Shown one piece after another: positions 1 through 7,744 of a DNA stretch of 55,762 bases; position 1 is the stretch's first letter, and the number at the start of each line of letters is the position of its first letter. The notes beneath the pieces were generated by a model, which did no database searches, was not told the origin of the DNA, and saw only the letters and a list, made by a program, of their open reading frames with translations. The stretch is from contig JABXKR010000287.1 in NCBI GenBank assembly GCA_013619145.1, positions 1 to 55,762 of the forward strand, read 5' to 3'. The stretch comes from Psychromonas sp. GTDB taxonomy: Bacteria; Pseudomonadota; Gammaproteobacteria; Enterobacterales; Psychromonadaceae. The position numbers and the translations under genes are program-made.

Positions 1-78
1 ATCTTGTGATGGGCTCTCTGCTACCGCGACAAAAGAAAATAAAGTAAGCAGCCATGCCAGATAGTTTATATTTCTCAT
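1..78 (-). CDS. Secreted protein of unknown function, N-terminal fragment
   Basis: The gene runs off the left edge, so only its first 26 codons are visible on the minus strand. They translate to MRNINYLAWLLTLFSFVAVA followed by ESPSQD. This is a textbook Sec signal peptide: a positive N-terminus, a hydrophobic core and an AVA cleavage site. A GGGA ribosome-binding site lies about 10 nt before the ATG. The mature protein is outside the window, so no function can be given. It is separated from the GAG operon by about 1 kb and a terminator. Confidence 0.6.
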   Translation of the reverse strand, partial: MRNINYLAWLLTLFSFVAVAESPSQD

Positions 79-785
79 ATGTATCAAGTCCCTTTTGCGA
101 CGTCTTATGCGATGACGTTAATATCAGATGGAACATTAACCAGAGCGCAACTTCAACAAAACCAGCTCTCACGCCAGTCAAAACTGAAACCTTAGTGCAG
201 GCGATACCCTTTGTTGAAATATCCAATGGCTTATTACTACTAATTATTGATCTGAATTCAGCCGGAATTTGTTAAAAATCGTCAAATAATTAAAGCACAC
301 GCAGTAGAAAATATGCGAAAAGCCCTAGAATTTACTAACAGTTAATTAATAAAGTAGCACCGATATCTAAGGATGATCAGATAAAGTTCACAGAGTACTT
401 TTAAATATGATGAATATTGACCAAGGCAGCCAGCTAGATAGTATTCTTAACCGTTTTCACTCTTTTGGAGTTGGTGAGAATTCATAAATAAGTGTCTGCG
501 TTTACCCTAAAACTTACGAAATAATAACGGCACTCAAACTACTTGCGGCAATCTTGATTAGTTTTCACGATTAATTACAAGCAGTGCAAACTTAGTAAGA
601 CGGTACAAATATTCGCATTAAAGAAACCACTATAAGTTTGCAATTTTATATCAGCAAAAACATTATCGGCTGGATACTCGCAAGAATATCTATCACAGCT
701 ATAATTTTTGCTATTATTTTAACAAGACGGAAGTTCAAAGCGTTTTAGACAAGGCTATAATTGAAAGAATATACGGGCAAGAAAC
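79..785. other. AT-rich stretch without a convincing gene
   Basis: About 700 bases with no open frame I trust. The first part must hold the promoter of the leftward secreted-protein gene. A 26-codon frame starting near 408 has no homology I recognise. Positions 733-763 (starting gttcaaagcgttttag) match 54914-54945 at the other end of the window at about 27 of 31 positions, so a dispersed repeat may be present just before the MITE-like element. Confidence 0.5.
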
Positions 786-1046
786 TAATACCAATTCCGT
801 TAATTAGGTGATCTATTTAGGCGTAGGGGAAATGGATGAAAGCAAGGCATTGATTGCAGTAACTAGTTGTTATAATTACACAAAATAGTATGGAACGATT
901 TTAAACAGCTTTAGCTGGCCACGAAGTTGGGAATAACAGGACGTTATGAATCAAATAAATAACAAAGACTAAAACATAGTTTTATGTCTAGCTAGCATTC
1001 ATTTTAACAAGCATAAATGAATAGAAAATTATCGGATTTGGTATTA
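786..1046 (+). repeat. MITE-like element, copy A
   Basis: A 261-bp element bounded by imperfect terminal inverted repeats, taataccaattcc at the left and ggatttggtatta at the right. The same sequence occurs in reverse orientation at 52575-52762. The two copies match almost base for base over their outer parts, including the block ggatgaaagcaaggcattg. Copy A carries about 73 extra bases in the middle (roughly 875-955), so copy B is either a deletion derivative or the shorter basic form. No coding capacity, so any movement would need a transposase in trans. Confidence 0.8.
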
Positions 1047-1065
1047 GTACTATTTTTATAAAAAA

Positions 1066-1097
1066 AAAGCTGATTTTATTTGCATAGAATCAGCTTT
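1066..1097 (-). terminator. Rho-independent terminator of the GAG/aga operon
   Basis: Arms aaagctgatt and aatcagcttt are perfectly complementary (10 bp), with a 12-nt loop. Read on the minus strand the hairpin is followed by a run of eight or more T. It sits 25 bp after the stop of the GH105 gene and closes the leftward operon. Confidence 0.85.
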
Positions 1098-1121
1098 AAT
1101 ACATTCAAAAATACAGCTTAA

Positions 1122-2204
1122 TTATTCAGCTAGATGAACAACTTCTGTTGCAGCCAGCATCAATGCACCAGCTCCATAATCCATGTTATGTTCAAACTTA
1201 ACATCTCGAGGATTAAAAGCAGGAAGTTGTACCCACCCCATCATGCCATTTTCATGGATTGCAGTTTGCAGTGCAGCCCAAGATGATTCAACAACGGGAA
1301 GATATGTCTCTTTATCTAAAATACCGTTATTAATTCCCCATGCAAGACCGTAACAGAACAGTGCTGTCGCACTACTTTCCGGTGCAGGGAAGTTATCAGG
1401 ATCTAACAAGCTGGTACGCCAGAAACCATCTGCTTGTTGATACTTGATAACTTCTGCTGCCAATGCTGTAAACAGGTCGATATAAGGCTGGCGCTGCTCG
1501 AAATCCTCTGGCAGACGCGCCAGAATGCGCGGGCATGCTGCCAACATCCAGCCGATACCGCGCGACCAGAACACCTTCTCACCGTTAGCTTCACGTAGCT
1601 CTGCCCCACCGTCACCGAACTCATCACGGTACTTCTGGCCTAGCTCAGTTGGCATGTAACGGTAGTCACGGTAAAACAGGTTCGTTTCAGGATCATAAAG
1701 GTGATCAATCGAATCCCAGAACGCCGTATGCATGTAATCAACATACTTGCGCTCGCCGGTCACTTTCGACAAAGCCGCAAAGGCAGGTGGTGCCATAAAC
1801 AGTGAGTCCACCCACCACCAGTCGCGATGGCCTGGTTTCGGCTCATCAAGCATAATATCGAACGCTTTAATGGTCGGTTCCAACGCTTCAGGGATGTTTA
1901 TTGTTGGGTAGACGTCCAGATAAGCTTGGGCACAAACATGGTCATCCGCAAAACGCGGAAATGCACCGGTACGAAAACCTGTGTGTAATGTGTAGTTCAT
2001 GACACCATTCAGATATTCCTGATCGTCAGTTGCCATCCACGCTGCAGAAGCACAAGACCAGAATACGCCACGCTCCCAGTCCGTATCCTTGATAAAGCGA
2101 GTCGCGCCACTGCTGCGAATCACAGAACGAGTCTGATTTTCAGACTGATAGCGGTAAACGCGTTTCATTGCCGTTAAAACATCTTGTTTCGTTGCGAATG
2201 CCAT
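1122..2204 (-). CDS. GH105-type unsaturated uronyl hydrolase
   Basis: 360 aa. It resembles the YteR/GH105 family, (alpha/alpha)6-barrel enzymes that hydrolyse the unsaturated uronic acid left at the non-reducing end by polysaccharide lyases. Visible family signatures are FADDHVCAQAYLDVY (residues 85-99), WWVDSLFMAPP with the likely catalytic Asp133, an LYDPETNLFYRDYRY segment and FWSRGIGWMLA. There is no signal peptide, so it acts in the cytoplasm on an imported disaccharide. The product would be 4-deoxy-5-ketouronate, the substrate of the KduI and KduD genes just upstream. It is the last gene of the operon, 12 bp after kduD. GAG disaccharides are usually handled by GH88, so GH105 here is notable. 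By eye the first two thirds of the gene look more GC-rich than its 3' end and its neighbours. Confidence 0.82.
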   Translation of the reverse strand: MAFATKQDVLTAMKRVYRYQSENQTRSVIRSSGATRFIKDTDWERGVFWSCASAAWMATDDQEYLNGVMNYTLHTGFRTGAFPRFADDHVCAQAYLDVYPTINIPEALEPTIKAFDIMLDEPKPGHRDWWWVDSLFMAPPAFAALSKVTGERKYVDYMHTAFWDSIDHLYDPETNLFYRDYRYMPTELGQKYRDEFGDGGAELREANGEKVFWSRGIGWMLAACPRILARLPEDFEQRQPYIDLFTALAAEVIKYQQADGFWRTSLLDPDNFPAPESSATALFCYGLAWGINNGILDKETYLPVVESSWAALQTAIHENGMMGWVQLPAFNPRDVKFEHNMDYGAGALMLAATEVVHLAE

Positions 2205-2216
2205 TTAGCTTGCTCC

Positions 2217-2972
2217 TTAACGTGCTAACCAACCGCCATCAACAGCGATTGTGTAACCGTTTACATAGTCACTTGCAGGTGAAGAAAGGAATACGATAGG
2301 ACCGGCTAAATCTTCTGGTGTTCCCCAACGGTTAGCAGGAATACGCTCAAGGATTGCAGCATTACGCGCTTCATCAGCACGCAGTGCTTCTGTATTATCT
2401 GTTGCCATGTAACCCGGTGCAATTGCATTAACGTTAACGTTGTACTTCGCTAATTCATTTGCCAGTGCGCGTGTTAGGCCCATAACCGCAGATTTACTAG
2501 CTGTGTAAGAAGGTACACGAATACCACCTTGGAAAGATAACATAGATGCGATATTGATAATTTTGCCGCCGTTACCTTGCTTAACAAATTGTTTAGCAAC
2601 CGCTTGAGATAGGAAAAATACCGTTTTTTGGTTAATGTTGATTACGTCATCCCAGTTTTTCTCAGAAAAGTCTAAGAAATCTTCACGACGAATGATACCT
2701 GCATTATTAACTAACACATCTACACGCCCCATCACTTCAACCGTTTCAGTAACGATATCTTGTAACTGATCTTGAACCATCAGGTTAGCTGTAATGTAGT
2801 GAAATTTACGGCCTAGCGCTTCGATTTTAGCTTGAGTTTCCGGAGCTGGCATATGACCGACACCCACGATATCGGCACCTGCTTCAGCTAGACCAACTGC
2901 AGAGCCTTGACCAAGACCCGTGTTACAACCTGTTACGATGGCTACTTTGCCAGTAAGATCAAAATTGTTCAT
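2217..2972 (-). CDS. kduD: 2-deoxy-D-gluconate 3-dehydrogenase / 2-dehydro-3-deoxy-D-gluconate 5-dehydrogenase
   Basis: 251 aa, a classical short-chain dehydrogenase of the usual KduD length. The NAD-binding glycine motif TGCNTGLGQGSA lies near residue 15. The NNAG motif is present, the catalytic Ser lies in INIASMLS, and Tyr/Lys are in YTASK. KduD reduces 3-deoxy-D-glycero-2,5-hexodiulosonate to 2-keto-3-deoxygluconate in the cytoplasm. Its position between kduI and an unsaturated-uronyl hydrolase supports this role over other SDR functions. The next steps, KDG kinase and KDPG aldolase, are not in the window. The C-terminus VNGYTIAVDGGWLAR is typical of the subfamily. Confidence 0.9.
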   Translation of the reverse strand: MNNFDLTGKVAIVTGCNTGLGQGSAVGLAEAGADIVGVGHMPAPETQAKIEALGRKFHYITANLMVQDQLQDIVTETVEVMGRVDVLVNNAGIIRREDFLDFSEKNWDDVININQKTVFFLSQAVAKQFVKQGNGGKIINIASMLSFQGGIRVPSYTASKSAVMGLTRALANELAKYNVNVNAIAPGYMATDNTEALRADEARNAAILERIPANRWGTPEDLAGPIVFLSSPASDYVNGYTIAVDGGWLAR

Positions 2973-3000
2973 TTTAATACCCTATAATTAGTTGATTGCA

Positions 3001-3020
3001 GTGTCACAAATTTGCGACAC
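3001..3020. promoter_or_regulatory. 20-bp quasi-palindrome between kduI and kduD
   Basis: The sequence gtgtcacaaatttgcgacac is symmetrical apart from one pair. It lies in the 72-bp gap between two genes of the same operon. It could be an operator for an internal promoter or an mRNA hairpin. It does not fit a standard KdgR or CRP site well, so the regulator is unknown. Confidence 0.4.
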
Positions 3021-3044
3021 CGTAAGTTAAGGAGGTTAATAAGA

Positions 3045-3875
3045 TTATTTCAGGTCGCTCATCGCAACATGATCCATATCGTGGAAAGTCTGGTTTTCAC
3101 CAACCATTCCCCAAATAAAGGTATAAGATGATGTACCTACACCTGAGTGAATAGACCAGCTAGGGCTAATCACAGCTTGCTCATTACGTACAACAATATG
3201 ACGAGTTTCTTGAGGCTCACCCATGTAATGGAAAGCAATGTTGTTATCTTTCATATCAAAGTATAAGTACACTTCCATACGACGTTCATGAGTGTGACAC
3301 GGCATAGTGTTCCATAAGCTACCAGGAGCAAGCTCTGTCATCCCCATCAATAACTGACAAGTTGGCAATACAGCAGGGTGAAGATATTTGTAAATTGTAC
3401 GAACGTTACAGTTTTCCTGGTTACCCAAAGTTTCCGGTGAAGCTTCATCACGTGTAATTTTACGTGTTGGGTAAGCATGATGTGCTGGTGCACAGTTTAA
3501 GTAGAAACGAGCAGGGTTACTTGCATCAACACTTTCAAAACGAATCTCTTTTGCGCCCATACCTACATATAGTGCTTCTCGAGCAGCAATTTCAAATGTT
3601 TCACCATCAATAATAACGAGACCGGCTTCACCAATATTAATTGCACCTAATTCACGGCGTTGCAGAAAGAAGTCAACACCGATCTCTTTACCGCCTTCAA
3701 AAGCAACGGCTTCAGTTGTCGGCACGACACCACCGACAATAATGCGGTCAATGTGGCTATAAGTCAGATTGATCTGACCTTCTTGAAACATATCTTCAAT
3801 TAGAAACTGTTCACGTAGACCTGCAGTACCTAACTGTTTTGCATGTTCACTATGAATTGGTTGACGAATTTCCAT
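3045..3875 (-). CDS. kduI: 5-dehydro-4-deoxy-D-glucuronate isomerase
   Basis: 276 aa, the normal length for KduI (E. coli about 278). This cupin isomerase converts 4-deoxy-L-threo-5-hexosulose uronate into 3-deoxy-D-glycero-2,5-hexodiulosonate, which KduD then reduces. The zinc-binding cluster is visible as [16 protein letters not shown] (two His and the Glu) and a further His in [13 protein letters not shown]. The N-terminus [15 protein letters not shown] and the [11 protein letters not shown] segment are family signatures. It lies between agaA and kduD in one transcription direction. In this setting the substrate is expected to come from GAG rather than pectin, because the operon also carries the GalNAc branch. 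Confidence 0.95.
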   Translation of the reverse strand: MEIRQPIHSEHAKQLGTAGLREQFLIEDMFQEGQINLTYSHIDRIIVGGVVPTTEAVAFEGGKEIGVDFFLQRRELGAINIGEAGLVIIDGETFEIAAREALYVGMGAKEIRFESVDASNPARFYLNCAPAHHAYPTRKITRDEASPETLGNQENCNVRTIYKYLHPAVLPTCQLLMGMTELAPGSLWNTMPCHTHERRMEVYLYFDMKDNNIAFHYMGEPQETRHIVVRNEQAVISPSWSIHSGVGTSSYTFIWGMVGENQTFHDMDHVAMSDLK

Positions 3876-3946
3876 TTTAAACCTCTTAATTTTTTAATTT
3901 ATTTACACTATTTATTACAAAATACGTTTAAAGTATTGCTCAAAAG

Positions 3947-5098
3947 TTATACTTTTTTATATGCAAATTTACCTTTAATAACAGTACCTTGCACTTGCAT
4001 TTCATTATTCATAATCGTAAAGCTTGCATCCATACCTTCAGCAATACTGCCAAGGCGATGCTCAACTCCAAGATATTTTGCAGGGACAGAAGATGCCATT
4101 TGCACCGCTTCCCACTCAGGTACCTGAGTCTTAAAGATCATGTTACGTAATGCCTGATCTAAGCTGCATGTACTCCCCGCTAAAGAACCGCAAGCAGTAC
4201 GAGCTTCTCCATTAGTCACCGAGATAACTTGCGCACCAAGCGTGTAATCGCCATCGGCTAATCCACCTGCGCGCATGCAGTCTGTAATCAATGCGATGCC
4301 TTGATAGCCTTTCATTCGATAAGCAAGCTGCATCATTACCGGGTTGACATGAATTCCGTCTGCAATAAGTTCCGCTAACATGTCGTGATACAACACCGCA
4401 CCGCAACAACCCGGCTCACGATGATGCAATCCACTCATGCCGTTAAACAGATGGACTCCGCAATCAGCCCCGAGATGAAACGCTTCTGTTACCTGCTCAA
4501 AAGTCGCATCAGTATGGGCAACAGAGGCTTTTATGCCATGCTCGGTTAGCCAACTGATAGCTTGCATCGCACCATCACCTTCCGGCGCTATCGCAGCACG
4601 AATTAAAGAGCCAGCAGCAGCTTCTTTTAGCTGCTCTAATTCAGCAATCGTAGGCGATTTCAAATAAGCAGTAGGATGCGAACCTCTCTGAGGTTCTGTG
4701 AAATATGGGCCTTCTAAAAAGCTACCAAATAATTCTGCACCTTGAGCTTGTGACTGTTCTGTATAAGTACGCACTTCAGCCAATGCATTTAGAATATCGT
4801 TCCACGGAGCGGTTACTGTGGTACCAACCCATCCGACAACGCCGGTTTCTGGTAAAGCATCAGCAATATTTTGCAATGCTTGCTGTGTTGCATCCATAAC
4901 ATCAGCGCCATGGCGCCCATGAATATGAATATCAATAAAACCAGGTAACAATGACTGACCTTCAAGACGAATGATTTCGCAGTCTGTCGGAATGGTTTTA
5001 GTCACAGAAGCTATCTGTCCATTTTCAACGACAACGGCAATATCCGTTTCAATTCCAGTTGCCGTAAATACTCTATCTGCAATTAAGGCATAGCGCAT
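3947..5098 (-). CDS. agaA: N-acetylgalactosamine-6-phosphate deacetylase (NagA family)
   Basis: 383 aa from the chosen start. An amidohydrolase of the NagA/AgaA family that removes acetate from GalNAc-6-P (or GlcNAc-6-P) in the cytoplasm. Metal and active-site motifs are visible: PGFIDIHIHGRHGADVMD near residue 55, FLEGPYFTEPQRG, the His in VAHTDATF, GVHLFNGMSGLHHREPG, and the catalytic Asp in LITDCMRAGG. I start at the ATG at 5098, two bases after the agaF stop; an upstream in-frame ATG at 5119 would overlap agaF by about 20 bp. The sequence alone does not separate NagA from AgaA. AgaS, KbaZ and an Aga-type PTS in the same operon favour the galactosamine substrate. Confidence 0.85.
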   Translation of the reverse strand: MRYALIADRVFTATGIETDIAVVVENGQIASVTKTIPTDCEIIRLEGQSLLPGFIDIHIHGRHGADVMDATQQALQNIADALPETGVVGWVGTTVTAPWNDILNALAEVRTYTEQSQAQGAELFGSFLEGPYFTEPQRGSHPTAYLKSPTIAELEQLKEAAAGSLIRAAIAPEGDGAMQAISWLTEHGIKASVAHTDATFEQVTEAFHLGADCGVHLFNGMSGLHHREPGCCGAVLYHDMLAELIADGIHVNPVMMQLAYRMKGYQGIALITDCMRAGGLADGDYTLGAQVISVTNGEARTACGSLAGSTCSLDQALRNMIFKTQVPEWEAVQMASSVPAKYLGVEHRLGSIAEGMDASFTIMNNEMQVQGTVIKGKFAYKKV

Positions 5099-5100
5099 AA

Positions 5101-5544
5101 TTAGAGTCCGTCCACACATTCAACTTCAGGCTCGCAAGCCATAGCAGCTTCAAGCTCTTTACGCATATCTTGTATGCAGGAAGTGCCAATATCTAAAAGA
5201 ATATCAACAAGTTCCTTAAGGCTGACACCGTCTCGCTCAAAGGCGCCATTAGCGATCATTGGTAAGTTTGTACCAGCAATCACCTCAACATTCTCAGTAT
5301 CCATAAGAATGGCTGACGCGCGGTTAGAAGGCGATCCCCCCGGAACATCCGTTAAGAACAGAACGCCTTCTCCTGAATCTACATCTTTAGCTGCTTGACG
5401 CAATTGCGCCTCTAATTCATCCGTTGACATTGATTCAACAAAATCAACATACTTCATCTGCTCTTGCTCACCAGTAATCGCTTGTACTGCCGATTGCATG
5501 CCGGTCGCAAAGTTAAGATGTCCTGAAACAACAATACCTATCAT
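5101..5544 (-). CDS. agaF: PTS mannose/GalNAc-family EIIA component
   Basis: 147 aa, the size of a free-standing EIIA of the mannose family. This cytoplasmic protein takes phosphate from HPr on a His and passes it to EIIB. The phosphorylated His is most likely His9 in IVVSGHLNFATGM. The segment FLTDVPGGSPSNRA is a strong family signature. It follows agaE by 59 bp, a gap that holds a GC-rich hairpin, and is followed by agaA after two bases. The tail EAAMACEPEVECVDGL is slightly longer than in many EIIA proteins. It is one of four separate PTS subunits here (IIB, IIC, IID, IIA). Confidence 0.92.
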   Translation of the reverse strand: MIGIVVSGHLNFATGMQSAVQAITGEQEQMKYVDFVESMSTDELEAQLRQAAKDVDSGEGVLFLTDVPGGSPSNRASAILMDTENVEVIAGTNLPMIANGAFERDGVSLKELVDILLDIGTSCIQDMRKELEAAMACEPEVECVDGL

Positions 5545-5563
5545 TGGTTTAATCCTCGAATAT

Positions 5564-5581
5564 GAGGGGGAGGGCCCCCTC
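5564..5581 (-). other. GC-rich hairpin between agaE and agaF
   Basis: Seven perfect G-C-rich pairs (gaggggg and ccccctc) close a 4-nt loop. No T-tract follows on the minus strand, so it is unlikely to be a full terminator. It could adjust message stability or the ratio of membrane subunits to EIIA. Confidence 0.5.
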
Positions 5582-5603
5582 GAAAAATATTAAAGCTGCT
5601 AAC

Positions 5604-6497
5604 TTAGAGAATACCTAAGAAGTGTCCTACGACACCTGCCGCGAGTGTTGCAAAAATCAATACCGGAGGCTTAGCCCAGAATCCTGTTCCTTTCACCATT
5701 TTCAGCATAAAGAACACCAATGCCAGAGGCAGTAAATTTGGCATTATTTTGTCAAATAACGTACTTTGCAGTTCAACTGCCTTGCCGCCCAGCTCGATTG
5801 TCGCCGTTGTCTGTATCTGAATAAAGGTGGCTGACAGCGCGCCGATAACAAAGATACCCATAATATTGGCGGCTTTTGCCACCTTCTCAGTCGCTTCCCC
5901 CAAGTTGACAATAGCAGCGGTGCCCGCTTTATAACCCATAAACATCAAGCCAAAATACACTGTCATATGTGCCAGTTGGTATAATATGAAGAATACAAAT
6001 GGTCCAGCAATTGATCCGTCCAGTGCAATAGAAGCACCTAATGCAAGTGTTAATGGCATTAACGTCATATGGTCAATGGCATCACCAATCCCACCAGTTG
6101 GTCCCATCCCGGCAACTTTCATTACATTAACGGTCGACGGCTGTTCTTTATTTTCTTCCATTGCTACGGCAGTACCTAGCAAGAAAGTGAACAGTTTCGG
6201 ACTCGCATTAAAAAATTGCAGATGGTTCTTTAATGCTTTAGCTAAATCAGCCTTATTATTGCCATGAATCTTCTTCAGTGCAGGAATAATAGAATAAGCA
6301 AATCCCCCTGCCTGCATACGTTCGAAGTTAAAATTACCTTCCATAAACAGACCACGAATTGCACAAATCCAAAGATCTTTTTTGGAGATCACCTGACGTA
6401 CTGTGGTGTCTTCATATGAATCAATATCATCAACCAAACTTTCGTAAGTCTTAGTGTTTGTATCGGCTAAAGCGCCTACTTCAATATCAGATGCCAT
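5604..6497 (-). CDS. agaE: PTS mannose/GalNAc-family EIID component
   Basis: 297 aa from the chosen start. Membrane subunit of a mannose-family PTS that forms the sugar channel together with EIIC. The family signature is seen in SKKDLWICAIRGLFMEGNFN and in the following MQAGGFAYSIIPAL. PTGGIGDAIDHMTLMPLTLAL precedes several hydrophobic segments, and the C-terminus is a membrane anchor. I start at the ATG at 6497, preceded by AGAGGA at good spacing; this overlaps the agaW stop by 11 bp, which suggests translational coupling. A longer frame from 6545 lies inside agaW and has no better ribosome-binding site. Confidence 0.92.
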   Translation of the reverse strand: MASDIEVGALADTNTKTYESLVDDIDSYEDTTVRQVISKKDLWICAIRGLFMEGNFNFERMQAGGFAYSIIPALKKIHGNNKADLAKALKNHLQFFNASPKLFTFLLGTAVAMEENKEQPSTVNVMKVAGMGPTGGIGDAIDHMTLMPLTLALGASIALDGSIAGPFVFFILYQLAHMTVYFGLMFMGYKAGTAAIVNLGEATEKVAKAANIMGIFVIGALSATFIQIQTTATIELGGKAVELQSTLFDKIMPNLLPLALVFFMLKMVKGTGFWAKPPVLIFATLAAGVVGHFLGIL

Positions 6498-7257
6498 CTT
6501 CAAAGTCCTCTGCTTGTGTGTTATTCGAATTTCCATTGCTTCCACTAAAGAAGTAGTACAATGCAGCGATTGACGCGCCTATAACGGCAACAGCCATAAT
6601 TGGAAGGTGAAGATACGTTGTCATAACAAAACCGATAAAGAAAACGCCCGCCACTTCTTTCGACCACATAATTTTAAGCAGCATTGCAAAACCGATGGCT
6701 GGAACCATTTTCGCACCAATACCAAGACCTTCGAGTAAGACTGTTGGTGCATTTTCATCAATCCAAGTTGCGCCCTTCTCACCAAAATAAACCGTCGCAA
6801 AAGCAACTACCGCATATAACAAGGAACGCAAAGTAATGGTGATATAAAGGAGTCGATCCAGACCGCCAGGATTTGCAGTTTCAGCATATTCGTCAGCTTT
6901 GCCCATTGTGAAAGAGGTCATTGCAAAGAAGCCGATTACTAACATCTGCATAATAACGGCAATCGGCATACCAACACCCATTGCCACTTCAGCTGACTGG
7001 CCGGTCATAACAGCAAAAGCAACAGCTGCAATCGTACCCATAGTAACATCCGGTGGCTGAGCACCAGCGTTAGGCACAAGGCCTAACCAAGCTAGTTCCA
7101 ATGTAGCACCAGCCATTAAACCGATTTGCATATCACCCATAATAAACCCTACAACAGGGCCAGTAATAAGTGGACGGTGAATATTCAACGCGACATCGTA
7201 TTTATCGATACCACAGAAGAATGCCCAGACAGCGACGAGTAGCGCTTCATAAACCAT
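6487..7257 (-). CDS. agaW: PTS mannose/GalNAc-family EIIC component
   Basis: 256 aa, the standard size of a mannose-family EIIC. The integral membrane protein MVYEALLVAVWAFFCGIDKY continues with LITGPVVGFIMGDMQIGLMA and GATLELAWLGLVPNAGAQPP, all typical of the family. At least six hydrophobic segments are visible. The hydrophilic tail is rich in Asn, Gly and Ser. The gene lies between the damaged agaV and agaE. Its bases 6882-6960 recur exactly inside agaV at 7611-7689. In agaW this stretch is continuous family sequence (PIAVIMQMLVIGFFAMTSFT), so agaW is the source and agaV received the copy. Confidence 0.92.
   Translation of the reverse strand: MVYEALLVAVWAFFCGIDKYDVALNIHRPLITGPVVGFIMGDMQIGLMAGATLELAWLGLVPNAGAQPPDVTMGTIAAVAFAVMTGQSAEVAMGVGMPIAVIMQMLVIGFFAMTSFTMGKADEYAETANPGGLDRLLYITITLRSLLYAVVAFATVYFGEKGATWIDENAPTVLLEGLGIGAKMVPAIGFAMLLKIMWSKEVAGVFFIGFVMTTYLHLPIMAVAVIGASIAALYYFFSGSNGNSNNTQAEDFEDGI
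6882..6960. repeat. 79-bp direct repeat, source copy inside agaW
   Basis: Exact match over 79 bases to 7611-7689, with different bases immediately outside at both ends. Here it encodes native EIIC transmembrane sequence. Confidence 0.95.
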
Positions 7258-7302
7258 GATTTATTCCTTATATTAAATCTGTGTTTAGTTAATTGGCGGT
7301 AT

Positions 7303-7720
7303 TTACACCGCCGCCTGTTCAAGTACGTGTAGTTCTTTTTGATCCGGTGTGTTTTGAATTGTGCATGTCACACCACGTTCAACCAGTCGCTCAAAAGCAC
7401 TAATATCACTTGCATTTACAGACACTGTTTTAGTTATCTGTTTCTTACCTTCATGAAAATGCATATTGCCGACATTACAGTGAGTAATCGGCACGTTGCC
7501 CTCAACTAAACGCGCAACGTCATTCGGGTTATTACATAAAATAAAGATTTTTTGCTTCGGCGAAGCTTTGCTAATAACCTCAATCGTCTTATCGATAGAG
7601 AAAAAACGAACAGCATATTCGTCAGCTTTGCCCATTGTGAAAGAGGTCATTGCAAAGAAGCCGATTACTAACATCTGCATAATAACGGCTGCGGGTCCAA
7701 ACAATATTAGGTGCAGTCAT
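7303..7720 (-). pseudogene. agaV: PTS EIIB component, N-terminal region replaced by a copy of agaW
   Basis: From the ATG at 7720, which follows agggat, the protein begins MTAPNIVWTR, the expected start of a mannose-family EIIB. The family then continues with a DDRLIHGQ-type segment carrying the phosphorylated His. Here it is missing. In its place is a 79-bp exact copy of agaW sequence, and the original frame stops soon after. EIIB sequence resumes at VRFFSIDKTIEVISKASPKQ and continues to a normal C-terminus ending LEQAAV. Roughly 45 residues of EIIB appear to be lost. An open frame from a TTG at 7704 joins agaW sequence to the EIIB remainder, but it would start with a transmembrane fragment and lack the active His. 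As written, the PTS could not transfer phosphate. Either an assembly error or a real lesion. Confidence 0.85.
7611..7689. repeat. 79-bp direct repeat, inserted copy inside agaV
   Basis: Exact copy of 6882-6960 from the neighbouring agaW gene. It takes the place of EIIB sequence rather than adding to it, because EIIB residues expected between MTAPNIVWTR and VRFFSIDKT are absent. Confidence 0.95.
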
Positions 7721-7744
7721 AATAGTTATCCCTAGTGTTAATAA

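Noticed and set aside
54-275. 73-codon open frame on the plus strand at the left edge
   Set aside because: It overlaps a clear signal-peptide start on the other strand, has no ribosome-binding site and no recognisable sequence.
6882-7689. 79-bp direct repeats as attachment sites of an integrated element
   Set aside because: One copy is native agaW coding sequence and there is no integrase or foreign cargo between them.
7303-7704. Reading the 133-codon frame from TTG at 7704 as a real fusion of EIIC and EIIB
   Set aside because: The natural EIIB start at 7720 is in another frame, the joined EIIC piece is an exact copy of agaW, and the active His is missing. A functional fusion is not credible.
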